Shown here one piece after another: positions 11,222-22,124 of a DNA stretch of 64,000 nt; the stretch's first letter is position 1, and each line of letters begins with the position of its first letter. This DNA is from Saturnia japonica (taxonomy: Eukaryota > Arthropoda > Insecta > Lepidoptera > Saturniidae): positions 4,588,001-4,652,000 of the forward strand of contig CM065323.1 of the NCBI GenBank assembly GCA_033032175.1, given 5' to 3'. The notes beneath the pieces were generated by a model. That model was given only the letters and a program-made list of their open reading frames with translations. It was not told the DNA's origin and did no database searches. Both the position numbers and the translations under genes were made by a program.

Positions 11222-12448
11222 ATGCCTACAGTACGGTCGCCCACGTCAAGTCGCAAGGACGACAGTGAAACCACGACCACAGATTGGTCATTGAACACGC
11301 CGACAGAGACAAGTTCGGCTACCGCCACGTCCGCCACCACCAGGAAAACAATACCTTCGACTTCGTCGATCCGCACACGCGCTGCAACCGCCACCGCCGC
11401 GTCGCAAGACACAAGAACACCAGCACCCAGGAACATTGGAGGGAGCGAGGAGGCCCCACCGTGCGTTCCTACAGTGCCCGCAGCAAAGGCGTCCAGGGAC
11501 ATTGGAGGGAGAACAGCCCCACCGTGCGTTCCTGCGGCACAGCGCGCCAGATCGATAAAGTCAAGGTCAGTGAGAACGTCAAAATCCCGTATGGCGGAAC
11601 TAGAGGCGAGGAAAAAATTGGAAATAGCCAAGTCAGCTGCCGCGCTGGCCGAGATTGAACTGGAAATGGTCCAGTGTCAATCTGAAGAGGAGATCGATGA
11701 CGAAGACATCGAACGCGAAGTGCAATCCACACACATCGAGCAGTGGATAAACCAAAGTGCAACCATCATGGAGAAACAGGACTGCGAAAAAACACAGGAG
11801 GCCTATGTCAAGGTAAGTGACATTGAAAAAATTGCCGATAAAATGGTCACCGCTGTGCAAGCCTCAACACGAGCCGTCATACCAGCCGCACCGTCGAAGT
11901 ATGCCGATCTGCCTAGCTTCAATGGAGCATCGGAAGACTGGTTACCGTTCCTGAGAACATATCGGGATTCTGTCGCACAATTTAGCGACACACAGAATAT
12001 GGCTCGTCTGAGGCACTCCATATACGGCACTGCGAAAGAGAGTGTGCGACAAATGTTATTCACAGCCCATGATCCTGAAGAAGTCATCGCAACATTGGAG
12101 AGGAGGTACGGGAATCCGGAACGTCTCGTCCTGGCCGAATTAGCCGCCATAGAAAAGTTACCTCACATAGGGGAATCTTGTGACGAGATATGCGCGTTCG
12201 CCAGTCGAGTTAGCAACGCCGTCGCCACAATAAGCGCTCTACGGAAACCAGAGTACCTCTGCTCACCGCAGGTAAGTCGAGACATTGTTCAGAAATTATC
12301 ACCATCATTGCGGATCAGGTGGTTCGATTATGTCAAGACGCACACAGAAGATCCAGTGCTAGTGAACTTGAGAAAATTCCTTGAAAACGAAGCGGACCTG
12401 TGGGCAACGTTCGCGCCAGTGGAAGCACCTGCAAAGCGGTTCAACTGA
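11222..12448 (+). CDS. gag: Gag of BEL/Pao retrotransposon (DUF1759-type)
   Basis: The first in-frame ATG is at 11222 (an upstream in-frame GTG at 11216 is not needed). The product is about 408 residues: a Thr/Ser/Arg-rich N terminus, a charged helical stretch (ARKKLEIAKSAAALAEIELE) likely to form a coiled coil, then from about 11909 the conserved block 'LPSFNGASEDWLPFLRTYRD' and following, typical of the DUF1759 region of BEL/Pao Gag. The frame ends in TGA at 12446-12448. The same frame resumes at once with nucleocapsid-type zinc-finger sequence, so the natural Gag (capsid plus zinc fingers) is cut by this stop. BEL/Pao elements normally encode Gag-Pol as one long frame. Confidence 0.9.
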   Translation: MPTVRSPTSSRKDDSETTTTDWSLNTPTETSSATATSATTRKTIPSTSSIRTRAATATAASQDTRTPAPRNIGGSEEAPPCVPTVPAAKASRDIGGRTAPPCVPAAQRARSIKSRSVRTSKSRMAELEARKKLEIAKSAAALAEIELEMVQCQSEEEIDDEDIEREVQSTHIEQWINQSATIMEKQDCEKTQEAYVKVSDIEKIADKMVTAVQASTRAVIPAAPSKYADLPSFNGASEDWLPFLRTYRDSVAQFSDTQNMARLRHSIYGTAKESVRQMLFTAHDPEEVIATLERRYGNPERLVLAELAAIEKLPHIGESCDEICAFASRVSNAVATISALRKPEYLCSPQVSRDIVQKLSPSLRIRWFDYVKTHTEDPVLVNLRKFLENEADLWATFAPVEAPAKRFN

Positions 12449-15226
12449 CGTGTGCACACCGCGCGAAACGAAGAGAACAGAGGCCAACAAACAATATCCA
12501 GTGGCAAGAAATATTGTGCAAATTGTGAAAGTCGCGAGCACTGGATAACTGAATGCAAACAGTTTCGGGAATCGACAACCGAAGACAGGTGGGTAATTGT
12601 GAAAAATAAAAAATTGTATTTTATGTGTTTGCGACAGAAACATTCGAAGAACACTCGTAAAGGGCCGTCTTGCCGTAAGTGTGGACGGCAACACCACATA
12701 ATGTTACACGCAATTCGTCAAGCGGCACAAGCGCCGCCGGAGAAGCCCGCGCCGCGACCGCAACCACAACCACAAACACAAACACAGGGCGATAATGAAG
12801 AGGCCACTATCAAAACTGTGTACGCCGCCGCGGACGGGAAAGAGGTTTACCTCAAAATGATTCCGGTGGATGTGTTCGGACCGGCCGGCTCCGCTCGTGT
12901 GCTCGCGCTACTTGATGAGGGGTCAACCGTGTCACTGCTGGACAACGCCGTGGCTCAAGAGATCGGAGCCTCGGGCAAGGAAGACCTGCTCATCCTCGAG
13001 ACCGTCGGGGGAAAGCTCGTTGAGAGGAAGGACTCTCAAATAGTCGACATCAAAATTAAAGAAGCTCACCGGCGGGACAAGCGCCTATTGAAAGGAGTCT
13101 GGACCGTAACCAACCTGAAGTTGTCGCCGCAACATGTGAGTATAGAAACCATAAACAAATGTGCGCATCTGAAAAACCGAAGCGAGCTCGTCTACAGCAA
13201 AGAGAGGCCGGCTCTACTCATCGGGCAAGACAACTGGGAGATGATTGTGTCAAGAAAGATCATCAAGGGGAAGCCGAACCAACCAGTTGCTTCTCTCACC
13301 AGTCTGGGATGGGTGCTACACGGTTGCTGCGCTACGAGTGACTCTACGCCGGTGAAATTCGTCAACCACATAAACAACGTGAGTGAAGAGGCCGACATAG
13401 AAAAATTAATCAAGAGCCACTTCGAGCTAGAGTCCATCGGAGTGCAGCAGCGCCGCCCCACCAACGATGCCGATGGGAGAGCCCTTGACATCCTCCACAA
13501 CACCACCAAGAGACGACCCGACGGAAGGTTCGAGTCAGGTCTCTTGTGGAAGAGCGACGAAGAAAGCTTGCCGAACAATTACGCAATGGCTCGTCATCGT
13601 CTGAACGGCATAGAAAAGAAGCTCGAAAAAGATGCCGCACTAAAGGGGGAATATACAAAACAAATTCAGAACCTACTCGACAGTGGATATGCCGAGAAGG
13701 CACCGACTGAAGCCACACCGGGTAGGACATTCTATTTGCCGCACTTTGCCGTGGTGCACCCGCAGAAGAGAAAAACACGCCTCGTATTTGACGCCGCAGC
13801 TAAATACGACGGCAAGTGCTTAAACGACGCGCTGCTCCCGGGACCCGACCTACTGCAGTCGCTGTTCGGAGTCCTGTTGCGATTCCGGCAGGGGCCGATC
13901 GCAGTGGTCGCCGATATCAGAGAAATGTTTCTGCAGATCCGCGTGCGCGAAGAGGATCGCGACAGCCTGCGATTCTTATGGCGAGGAGATGACCGGTCGT
14001 CGAAGCCGACTGAATACCGAATGGCGTCGGTAATCTTCGGTGCCGCGTCATCACCAGCTACCGCCATCTACGTCAAAAACCGGAATGCAGAAGATTTCAA
14101 AGCGACACACCCGGAAGCGGCCCAAGCAATCGTCCGAAACCACTACATGGATGACTACCTGCAGAGCTTCACATCAAGCACGCAAGCTATAGAAACCGCG
14201 AAGGCGGTCCAGGCGATCCATAGGAAGGCGGGATTCGAACTGCGGCAATGGGCGAGCAACGACGCGCAACTGCTGAGCAACCTGGCAGAAAATGAAATAT
14301 CCCCACAAGAAATTCACATAGGCGACAACGAGGAGAAAACGCTCGGACTACGCTGGCTAGTCGGAGAAGATTGTTTAGCGTTCAATAGTAACCTCCGAAA
14401 CACACCGAGTGACGTCATACAAAACCAGAGAGCGCCGACAAAACGCGAAGTCACTAGCGCGGTGATGTCCACATTCGACCCGCTAGGACTAGTCGCGCCT
14501 ACACTAATAAAAAGGAAACGATCGAGATTGAAGAGATCCGAGCTGGCTGAAGCGGCAAGTCACGAAGGCATCACCTGGAAGTTCATACCACCCGGCGCGC
14601 CACACATGGGAGGCGCCTGGGAACGAATGGTGCGAACCGTCAAAACGGCCCTCTCCGCGATCCTGAACGAGAGAAGCCCGCCAGAAGAAGTGCTGCACAC
14701 CCTGCTTACGGAAGTGGAGCACACCGTCAATTCACGTCCGCTCACTCACCTGAGCGCTAGCCCGGAAGATGAGGAAGCTTTAACCCCTAACCACTTCCTT
14801 ATAGGTCGTTCCTGCGGTTCATCGGTCGTCGGAAGCTTCGACGAGCAAACACTCATCGGCCGGGCCGACTGGAAAACATCGCAACGTCTGGCGGACCACT
14901 TCTGGAGGAGGTGGCTGCGTGAGTATCTACCAACGCTCATGCCACGGAAGATCAGCGGGAGAGAGGCTCCACAACCGCAACGAGGCGATATAGTCATCAT
15001 CGCCGATGCTTCCCTACCACGCAACACCTGGCCGCGAGGCGAAGTCGTCGCCAGCTACCCCGGCCCAGATGGCAGAACACGTGTGGCGGACGTCCGGACC
15101 TCGAGAGGAGGTGTGCTGAGGCGTCCCACGTCGAGACTCATCGTCATCGTGCCTGCAACGTCGCGACATCAATTTGAAGTGCACGACGGAGCGTACACTG
15201 GGGGGGAGACTGTTAGCGACGCATAG
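12449..15226 (+). pseudogene. pol: Pol of BEL/Pao element, internally deleted
   Basis: Same frame as Gag, after the TGA. Order: CCHC finger CANCESREHWITEC and a second Cys/His cluster; aspartic protease with the LLDEGST active-site region (near 12908; Asp-Ser/Thr-Gly is usual, here DEG); reverse transcriptase with VVADIREMFLQI (near 13906) and catalytic YMDD (near 14145). After 'DPLGLVAPTLI' (about 14505) the frame jumps directly to 'WKFIPPGAPHMGGAWERM', the end of the integrase core. RNase H and the first two integrase acidic residues are missing, without a frameshift. The C-terminal 'GDIVIIADASLPRNTWPRG' block is present. The frame runs 16 bases into the 3' LTR. Product about 925 residues, far shorter than usual BEL/Pao Pol. 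Certainly integration-defective. Confidence 0.9.
15199..15209 (+). other. Polypurine tract
   Basis: A purine-rich run (tgggggggaga) directly precedes the 3' LTR start tgttagc at 15211. Position and composition fit the plus-strand primer of LTR retrotransposons. It lies within the end of the pol frame. Confidence 0.65.
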
Positions 15227-15976
15227 GCCTAAGCGTAATGATACGATAATAACGATTGTAAATATAAGTTGTAAGGATGAATAATTTGCACGAACGATCA
15301 ATAATTAAATGTTTCTGATGTTTTGAATATATTACTATAGCTTGTAGGTATGTAAGAACAGTATATAAGTCATGAAAATGTGTGTAATCTAATAAAAATA
15401 ATCACTTAAAGTACTAAAATCATATATTGTCAATAATTCATGTTATATAAAAGTTATACGTAATGTTTTGTGTGATATAAGTAAAATAGCCTTCTGTATG
15501 TGTTTTATAATGTTTGTAAGCTCAAATAGTGCGTATATAACGAGTCACAAGACGTTTTAAGGTTGCAATGTTTAATGCTTTATATCTCCCGTGTTTATTA
15601 ACCTATAATGTTAAAGTTAGTGTTTTTGAATAGGTATTTGTGTCTACATTGATGTGAAATAGTTTTTATTGTAATTAAATAACTGTAATTAGAGATATTA
15701 ACAATTTATTGTATTCTGTATACAAGTAATAATAATAATAGACAGAGACATCAATATTGCAACCACTGCGCATTACCGCGGTTAACGGACCACACCCAAG
15801 TTTGGTAATGAGCAGTACAGATAGAGACGCCATCATCCGTCTCGCTCTCCGGCAAACCAAATAAAAGGCGCTCTACCGGGGCCAACGAGCGCGGCGGGAC
15901 TAACACGTGATTCCGATTTCGACCGTTGACGTGAACGGACGTGTCCGCTCGCGCTCTCGATCGCTTTCCGAATTAT

Positions 15977-16200
15977 CGCATTCTGCTTAAATTAGTGTTA
16001 AACTTGTTTGCTCTGATCCACGGACCCGGTCCTAGGCCTGCCGGTTCAGAGTACACAGTGTAAAGCTAGTTTTTTAAGCCATTTCATTCACGTTCTGCTT
16101 GTACTAGTGTACGACTTGTTTGTTTTGATCAACGGACCCGGTCCTAGGCCTGCCGGTTCAAAACACACAGTCTTAAGCTAGTTCTTAAGCGATTCATACC
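15977..16200 (+). repeat. Two tandem 112-bp monomers in the Jockey 5' UTR
   Basis: A 29-base core is identical at 16020-16048 and 16132-16160, exactly 112 bases apart. Around it the flanks (ttctgctt 43-45 bases before, 'aagctagtt' and 'ttaagc' after) also repeat with substitutions. The core includes the inverted repeat ggacccggtcc. Tandem 5' monomers are known as promoter units in other non-LTR elements (mouse L1 type); a promoter role here is an inference. Confidence 0.8.
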
Positions 16201-16287
16201 GCGTGTTATAGCGAGGTTGGTGTTATTGTTGTGTAGCGAGTATCTAGGTACTCGTTGCGCGCATAGCGCCGTCTCGCTCGCACATTT

Positions 16288-16357
16288 CGTGTAGCACTTC
16301 GGTGCACACGAAAAAACCGTACTTTTCAGTACGATAATAAACGCGCTTTTCAGCGCG
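16288..16357 (+). other. Three consecutive stem-loops in the Jockey 5' UTR
   Basis: 16288-16310 folds as cgtgt(a)gcac-ttcg-gtgcacacg, a 9-bp stem with one bulge and a TTCG tetraloop. 16318-16333 is cgtac-ttttca-gtacg. 16342-16357 is cgcgc-ttttca-gcgcg. The last two have different stems but the same six-base loop, which argues for selection on structure plus loop. They lie about 460-530 bases upstream of ORF1. Confidence 0.75.
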
Positions 16358-16820
16358 AAATATTGTTTCCAAAGGCACGCAAATCCACGGTTTAGTGGTC
16401 GTTCGTCGGATACCTAACGGTGCTAACGAAGACGAACGGGGCGTGACCCGAGCGCTCTCCGGTTACTTCCTTCTGAGGTAAACGATAACTCGGACGGGCC
16501 TGGGAATCTTAGCCTTTGCCTTTTTGCATAGTTAAGCCCCAGGTGTCTCCTACCCAACCCTTCCTATCCTTACCATCCATCCTTGTGGTTGTTTGGGCGG
16601 AGCCACGGTATATACCGGCCTGCGTCCTCTGCTACAAGACTGCTAGGGACTCCCCTAGGGAAGCGATAGGTCCTTTTCCTGTGTTTCATTACACCGTGAC
16701 ACACAGGTCTCATTGCTCCGGGCTCGGATAGCCCGTTAAAATTCATTCGGCGTACCCCCCTGCCCTCCAGGCAGGGAGGTGAATAAATTCACTTCCCCCG
16801 TCCTCCAAACAGCCACCGCG

Positions 16821-18641
16821 ATGGCCGACAATAAATACGCGGAATTAGAACTACGTCTTAGGCAGCTGGAAGCCGAAAACCAGCGCCTAGTTAATTTTAT
16901 GTCCCTCCACATGCCCGAGCTCAGCAATGAGTATAGAAGTAGGTCACAGATGGCGGACTCGCTACGTCCGCCGTCAGCCAACCAGAGCGCCGTTACCGCG
17001 CACGCCATCCCCTCCACCTCCGCCGCGATCTCACCCGCCGCCAAGCCACCCGGCTTCACGCGACCCGCCTCGGTCCCTGCGACCGAGTACCCCCACCCCA
17101 CTAACCTCGCAAGCGCGAGCCACGCCCCTAAGTCCCGAGCAAAATCGCAACAGCGATCTTTTACCCCCGGTCCCTATGGCCGCCCCGCTAAACCCGTTGC
17201 CCCCGCGGCAACAAAATCAACACCGGTGTCCAACTCTTTTTCGGCCCTTCCAGCCGAAACAGATATGAATGCCCCATTAAGTCCAACCCCCTCCTCGGAA
17301 ATGGAACTCTCGCTCCACTTCCAAGAACCGGTCCTAATCCCGACCGAACCTACCGCGGAAAATGACGAATTCACGGTCGTCAAATCCCGCAAACGCGCGC
17401 CCCGTGATAGCCCCGTTGAGGAAAACGCGGCTAAAACAACCAAAACGACGAACGGCTCCGCCGCCCCCGCACCCTCCTCCAATACCGACGAACCGATCGT
17501 CGGGAAAAAGCAAAAACCCCCTCCGATAATTATCCACGACAAAACTGTCTGGACAAAGCTCACCAATGAGCTCAAAACACTAAAAATAGGCTACACCAAA
17601 GCCCGTAATACCGCGACAGGTATCTCCCTGACGATGAGCACGTCAAACTGCCATCGCAGATTGACCACCCTCCTCCGTAGTAGGAACATTCCCTACTACA
17701 CTTACGCCCTCGAAGAGGAGCGTGTCTTACGGGTTGTGCTTCGGCGTATCCCCGTCGAGATATCACCAGAGGAAGTCTTTGCCTCCATAGAAGCCCAAAA
17801 ATTCCCCATCCGAGAGGTACATCGGATGTACAATAAAGAGAAACGAGCCCTTCCAATGCTCGTGTTAATTTTAGATAAAACGCCTGAGGGCAAAAAAATA
17901 TTCAATTTGGAAATTGTATGCGAGCTCTCCGGAATAACCGTAGAGCCTCCATACAAAAATTCGAAGCCCTCCCAATGCCACAACTGCCAGTTGTACGGAC
18001 ACTCTGCCCGCAACTGCTTTCTTCGTCCGAGGTGCGTTAAGTGCCTCGAAGACCACCCAACCAGGGAGTGCACGCGTCAGCGTGACTCTAACACCCCCCC
18101 GAGCTGCGTACTATGCAGGGAGGAGGGACATCCTGCGAACTATCGCGGATGCCCCAAGGCCCCGCACACCATGCACCCCCGCCGCCCTGGGCAGGCTGCC
18201 CCTCAGCGGGCACCCCCCGCCTCAGGGTCCCGGGCGCAGCAACCTCTGCTCAATCCAGAGGTCTTTCCGTCCCTCCCTGCCCCCCGCCGCACTCAGGCGA
18301 CCGTAGGCCCCCCCGCACCCCAGGTGCAGCCCAAACCCGTGCGTTCGACTCAGAACGCATGGGCCCCCAAACCACAGCCCCTTATGGCTATGGACATCCC
18401 CGCGCCCCGCGCTCCAGCGCCCCGCGCCCCAGCACCACGCGCTCCAGCGTCCCGCGCCACCACAATGGATGACCTTATGTTATCGCTCACTCGTGAGCAT
18501 GAGATACGCGAAATCCTCGCATACAAGGCTCATATGGAGCAGTACGGTTTCGTCGAAACCATAGCTGCCTTTCCCCGGCTCGTAGAGACGTTACAGCGTC
18601 TCGATCGCGAAGCCGCCAACCTCAGGCCTCTCAATTGCTAA
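16821..18641 (+). CDS. ORF1 (Gag-like, zinc-knuckle) protein of Jockey-clade element
   Basis: Start chosen at ATG 16821 (ccgcgatgg, good context); the frame is open to 16779 but only from a GTG. About 606 residues: a short charged N terminus (MADNKYAELELRLRQLEAEN, probably a coiled coil), a long Pro/Ser/Ala-rich region, a conserved RNA-binding-like block, then three zinc knuckles near 17976-18150: CHNCQLYGHSARNC, CVKCLEDHPTREC and CVLCREEGHPANYRGC. This pattern is typical of Jockey ORF1 proteins, which coat the element RNA and deliver it to the nucleus. Near the C terminus four PAPRA repeats lie at about 18396-18455. Frame intact. The stop TAA at 18639-18641 overlaps the open frame of ORF2. 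Confidence 0.9.
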   Translation: MADNKYAELELRLRQLEAENQRLVNFMSLHMPELSNEYRSRSQMADSLRPPSANQSAVTAHAIPSTSAAISPAAKPPGFTRPASVPATEYPHPTNLASASHAPKSRAKSQQRSFTPGPYGRPAKPVAPAATKSTPVSNSFSALPAETDMNAPLSPTPSSEMELSLHFQEPVLIPTEPTAENDEFTVVKSRKRAPRDSPVEENAAKTTKTTNGSAAPAPSSNTDEPIVGKKQKPPPIIIHDKTVWTKLTNELKTLKIGYTKARNTATGISLTMSTSNCHRRLTTLLRSRNIPYYTYALEEERVLRVVLRRIPVEISPEEVFASIEAQKFPIREVHRMYNKEKRALPMLVLILDKTPEGKKIFNLEIVCELSGITVEPPYKNSKPSQCHNCQLYGHSARNCFLRPRCVKCLEDHPTRECTRQRDSNTPPSCVLCREEGHPANYRGCPKAPHTMHPRRPGQAAPQRAPPASGSRAQQPLLNPEVFPSLPAPRRTQATVGPPAPQVQPKPVRSTQNAWAPKPQPLMAMDIPAPRAPAPRAPAPRAPASRATTMDDLMLSLTREHEIREILAYKAHMEQYGFVETIAAFPRLVETLQRLDREAANLRPLNC

Positions 18642-18642
18642 A

Positions 18643-21535
18643 CTCAAGCCGAGAGGTTTAAACATCTCTTTCTTTAATGCGCGGAACTTATATCCGCAGC
18701 GTGATCTCGTCGCGACTTATCTTAAAGATCACCAAATAGACATTCTCTTAGTACAGGAAACGCTCTTAAAGCGTGGTAAACGCAATCCGAGTATCGCAAA
18801 CTATAACATCGTTAGAAATGACCGCGACGGCCGAGGGGGCGGCACTCTCATTTACTACAAGCGCTCGTTGTATTGCATGCCGATAGATCCTCCGATACTT
18901 ACCAATATGGAAGTATCCGTGTGTAGACTAGGAATGACCGATCATCCGTCCATAACGATCGTATCTGTGTACCTCTCACCGACGAAAGTACCTCTCAGGT
19001 CTGACCTAGAGAAGCTACTCTCGCTCGGCACATCGGTCATTATCGCAGGTGACCTCAACAGTGGACACACGTCCTTCAACAATTGGAGAGACACCAGCAA
19101 TGGGGTTATTCTCGAAGGGTTGTCGGACGAGTTAAACTTTGACGTCATAGCGCCTCCCACTCCCACCCACTTTCAAGATCACTGTACACCGACAGTGCTT
19201 GACATAGCCCTCCTGAAAAATATCGCGCTTCAGGTACGACTCATTCGGGTTGTACACGAACTCGACTCCGACCATCGCCCGGTCATCCTACAGCTAGGAC
19301 AACTAGATGACTCCAGCCCTCCTACAGTCACAATGGTTGACTATGCAAAATTAAAACACTACCTCGCGGATAGGCAGTCCTCGCCCAGTCTCGTTAGGGT
19401 CCCGGACGTGTTGGAGTCAGTTGCGCACGTAGATCTCGCAATCGACTCCCTAGTTGACCACCTCCAAGTCGGCATCGGAGAGGCCTCGAGAGAGGTCGAA
19501 GCGGCGAACGATCGCCGCTTTGTACTCCCTGCCGACGTGCGAGCGTTGTTGACGGAGAAGAACGCTGCGACTCGTGCGCATGACTCTTATCCGACCGATG
19601 CAAACCGCGCACGATTACGCGCACTTCAGAGAGCGGTTAAAGCCCGTATAACCGAGCTCAAAAGTCACAGATGGGACACCTTAGTCGAAGGGCTAAGGCC
19701 GTCACATCTGACTTATTGGAAAGTAGCCCACGCCCTTAAAATAGACACCCAACCTCGCATGCACCCTCGAAAGGGGTCCCGGCACTACACCCGCTTTCGA
19801 TACCATCGACAAGGCGGAGTGCCTTGCCGCTTGTTTGGAGAGCCAGTGCTCCCCGAACAGCGTCAAGAACACCGACCGAGTCAGAGACATCGAAGCCCGC
19901 GTGGAGGAGCTGAATAAGCCCCCGGCATCAGAATCCCTGTCCCCAGTCACTTCTGAGGAAATCTCTGCCATTCTCAAAAGCCTTAAGCTCAGAAAGTCAC
20001 CAGGTCCCGACGGTATCAGGAACGAAGTACTCAAACTTCTTCCCGATCACCTCATAGCTCTATTGGTCTGTATATTCAATGTAGCCATAGTCAACTGCCA
20101 TTTTCCAGCCGTCTGGAAAACGGCCATTGTCATAGGTATTCACAAGCCCGGCAAGAGCACGTCGCTTCCCGACAGCTACCGCCCTATCAGTCTCCTCAAT
20201 ACCCTAGGTAAAATCTATGAGCGGATCCTCCTGAACCGTCTCAAATCCATAATAGAGGAGAAAAACCTCTACCCGCCTGAGCAATTCGGTTTTCGTGCTA
20301 GACATTCTTGCACTCATCAAGTGCACCGCCTCACGGAGCACATTCTGTTTAACTTTTCCGAGTTATCCAAACCCCGTCGTACGCTGGCAGTCTTTTTCGA
20401 CATAGCCAAGGCCTTTGATAAGGTCTGGCACGAAGGATTAGTCTATAAGCTGTACTCCCACGAAGTCCCCGATAGATTAGTTAAAATCATCCGCGATTAC
20501 CTCAAAGACCGCACCTTTCGCTACAGAGTGGAAGGTGAACTATCCACACCCCATCCCATATGCTCAGGCGTCCCCCAAGGTTCCATCCTGGCACCTAGCC
20601 TCTTCAATCTGTACGTCAGTGACCTACCAAAACTTCAAGAGAAAGTTGAAGTAGGTCTATACGCTGACGATACAGTCATATACTCCTCTCAAAGGCAAAC
20701 GAGAAACCTCAAATGTAGGATCCAAAGAGCCGTGACCACTCTCGGGAAGTGGTTTAACGACTGGCGAATAGCCATAAACCCCACGAAGAGTGCAGCGGTG
20801 CTCTTCGACCAAACCGCCACAAAGATACCGCAAAAACTCAAGGACAATCCCCTTGAACTCTTCGGTAATCCGATCCCCTGGGAAAAGGCGACCAAATATC
20901 TAGGTGTAACCCTAGACAGTAGACTCTCCTTTATACGCCACATCAATCTGGTTAGGAAAAGGGCCTCCTGGACCCTCGCCCGACTACATCCTCTGTTATG
21001 TGCTGCAAGCAAAATGTCCACGAGACACAAGCTTACGCTCTACAAGATGTGTATCCGTCCGATCATGACATATAGCTGCGTTGCGTTCGCACATATGCCA
21101 AGTTATAACTGGGAACGCTTACAAGCCATCCAGAACAAGTTTCTTCACCGCCTTACCGGTGCCCCCTGGTTTGTTCGTATGGAGGATCTCCATAGAGATA
21201 TGGACCTTCCCTCGATACATGCATACGCCAAACACCTTTCTCGCTCGTATTTCGACACCGCGTCGAACCACGCGAACCCCTTAATAAAAGCGGCAGCTTC
21301 TTATGTTCCCGACCCCAACGCCTGCCGGAGAAAACGCCGGCCGCGTAATATATTCACTGACCCGCCCGACCAAACCGAAAAAGCTAACGCGTTCTACGCC
21401 GACACCGTCTCTCCAAACAGAGCGTGCCACCGCCCACGCCCGCGTAACCACCGTTCTCTCCGCAGAGGACGGGCGGTCAACTTCGCTCCCGCACACCCGT
21501 CACGTCCACCCTCTCTAGCGGCAACCCAAGCCTAG
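18643..21535 (+). pseudogene. ORF2 endonuclease-reverse transcriptase of Jockey-clade element, one frameshift
   Basis: Endonuclease (AP-like) motifs in order: FFNARN near 18670, VQET near 18753, AGDLNSGH near 19047, LDSDHRP near 19263. The frame then changes between 19760 and 19775: the endonuclease frame runs on as nonsense to 19917, while the reverse-transcriptase frame continues from there to TAG at 21533-21535. A single-base loss explains it. Reverse-transcriptase motifs: SPGPDGIRNEV, YRPISLLNTLGKIYE, FDIAKAFDKVW (motif A), GVPQGSILAPSLFN and YADD (motif C, near 20658). The endonuclease nicks the target and the reverse transcriptase copies RNA from the nick. No ATG exists between the upstream in-frame stop (18583-18585) and the first motif, so initiation is unexplained. 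Confidence 0.88.
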
Positions 21536-22059
21536 GTCCGTTCCTCGGTGTGAAGCCCTTGGGTCAGGCAGCCGCCCGCGCGATACAAAGTGACACTATA
21601 CGTGCAACACTTAGTTACCCACACACAACATTACACACGTATGAACACACACACACGTGCACACCACACAGGTACATAGGTTCTGTAAGGGACCTTTTTT
21701 TTTTTCTTTTTTTGCGCTAGTTAGACTATTGCGCTAGTTAGTGTAGAAAAACCATTCCGATTATTAAATACACATACGCATGGTCCACTCCTTCCTCCCA
21801 GGAGGAGGGGAATGTGCATATGAGTATATATTAGCTAGCTCGAATTCTCATAAGATTAGGGAATTAGTTAGATCGCGACTTTTTCGCATTCGCGACGACC
21901 GCCCGAGCCGAGGTTCGGCCACTCTGGCACCCTCGTGCGGGTCGTCACAAACTTTCGCGGCTGAGTGCCCTAAGCGCTCGCCCCCAAGTCCGGTGAAGCT
22001 GTAAAAGCCGCAGCGGCTCTGTTTGACGATAGGGCCCCTAAGGCTAACAGTGTAGTCAG

Positions 22060-22124
<65 letters not shown>

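Larger units (their letters stand above)
15893..22123 (+). mobile_element. Near full-length Jockey-clade non-LTR retrotransposon
   Basis: 6.2 kb, flanked by a 12-bp duplication gccaacgagcgc (15881-15892, 22124-22135). It has a 5' UTR with two tandem monomers and three stem-loops, ORF1 with three zinc knuckles, ORF2 with endonuclease and reverse transcriptase, a 3' UTR with (ac)n and a T-rich run, and a tail of 60 uninterrupted A. The Cys-His pattern of ORF1 and the reverse-transcriptase motifs place it in the Jockey clade. Its long pure A tail indicates a recent insertion. Fragments of the same family lie at 9552-10673 and 40280-40356. ORF2 carries a frameshift, so this copy is probably inactive. 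Confidence 0.92.

Noticed and set aside
16779..16820. GTG start at 16779 for ORF1
   Set aside because: Nuclear genes of insects start at ATG; the ATG at 16821 has good context.
15893..22123. R1-clade (rDNA or telomere-specific) identity for the non-LTR element
   Set aside because: Zinc-knuckle spacing in ORF1, reverse-transcriptase motifs and the A tail fit the Jockey clade; the target is not rDNA or TTAGG.
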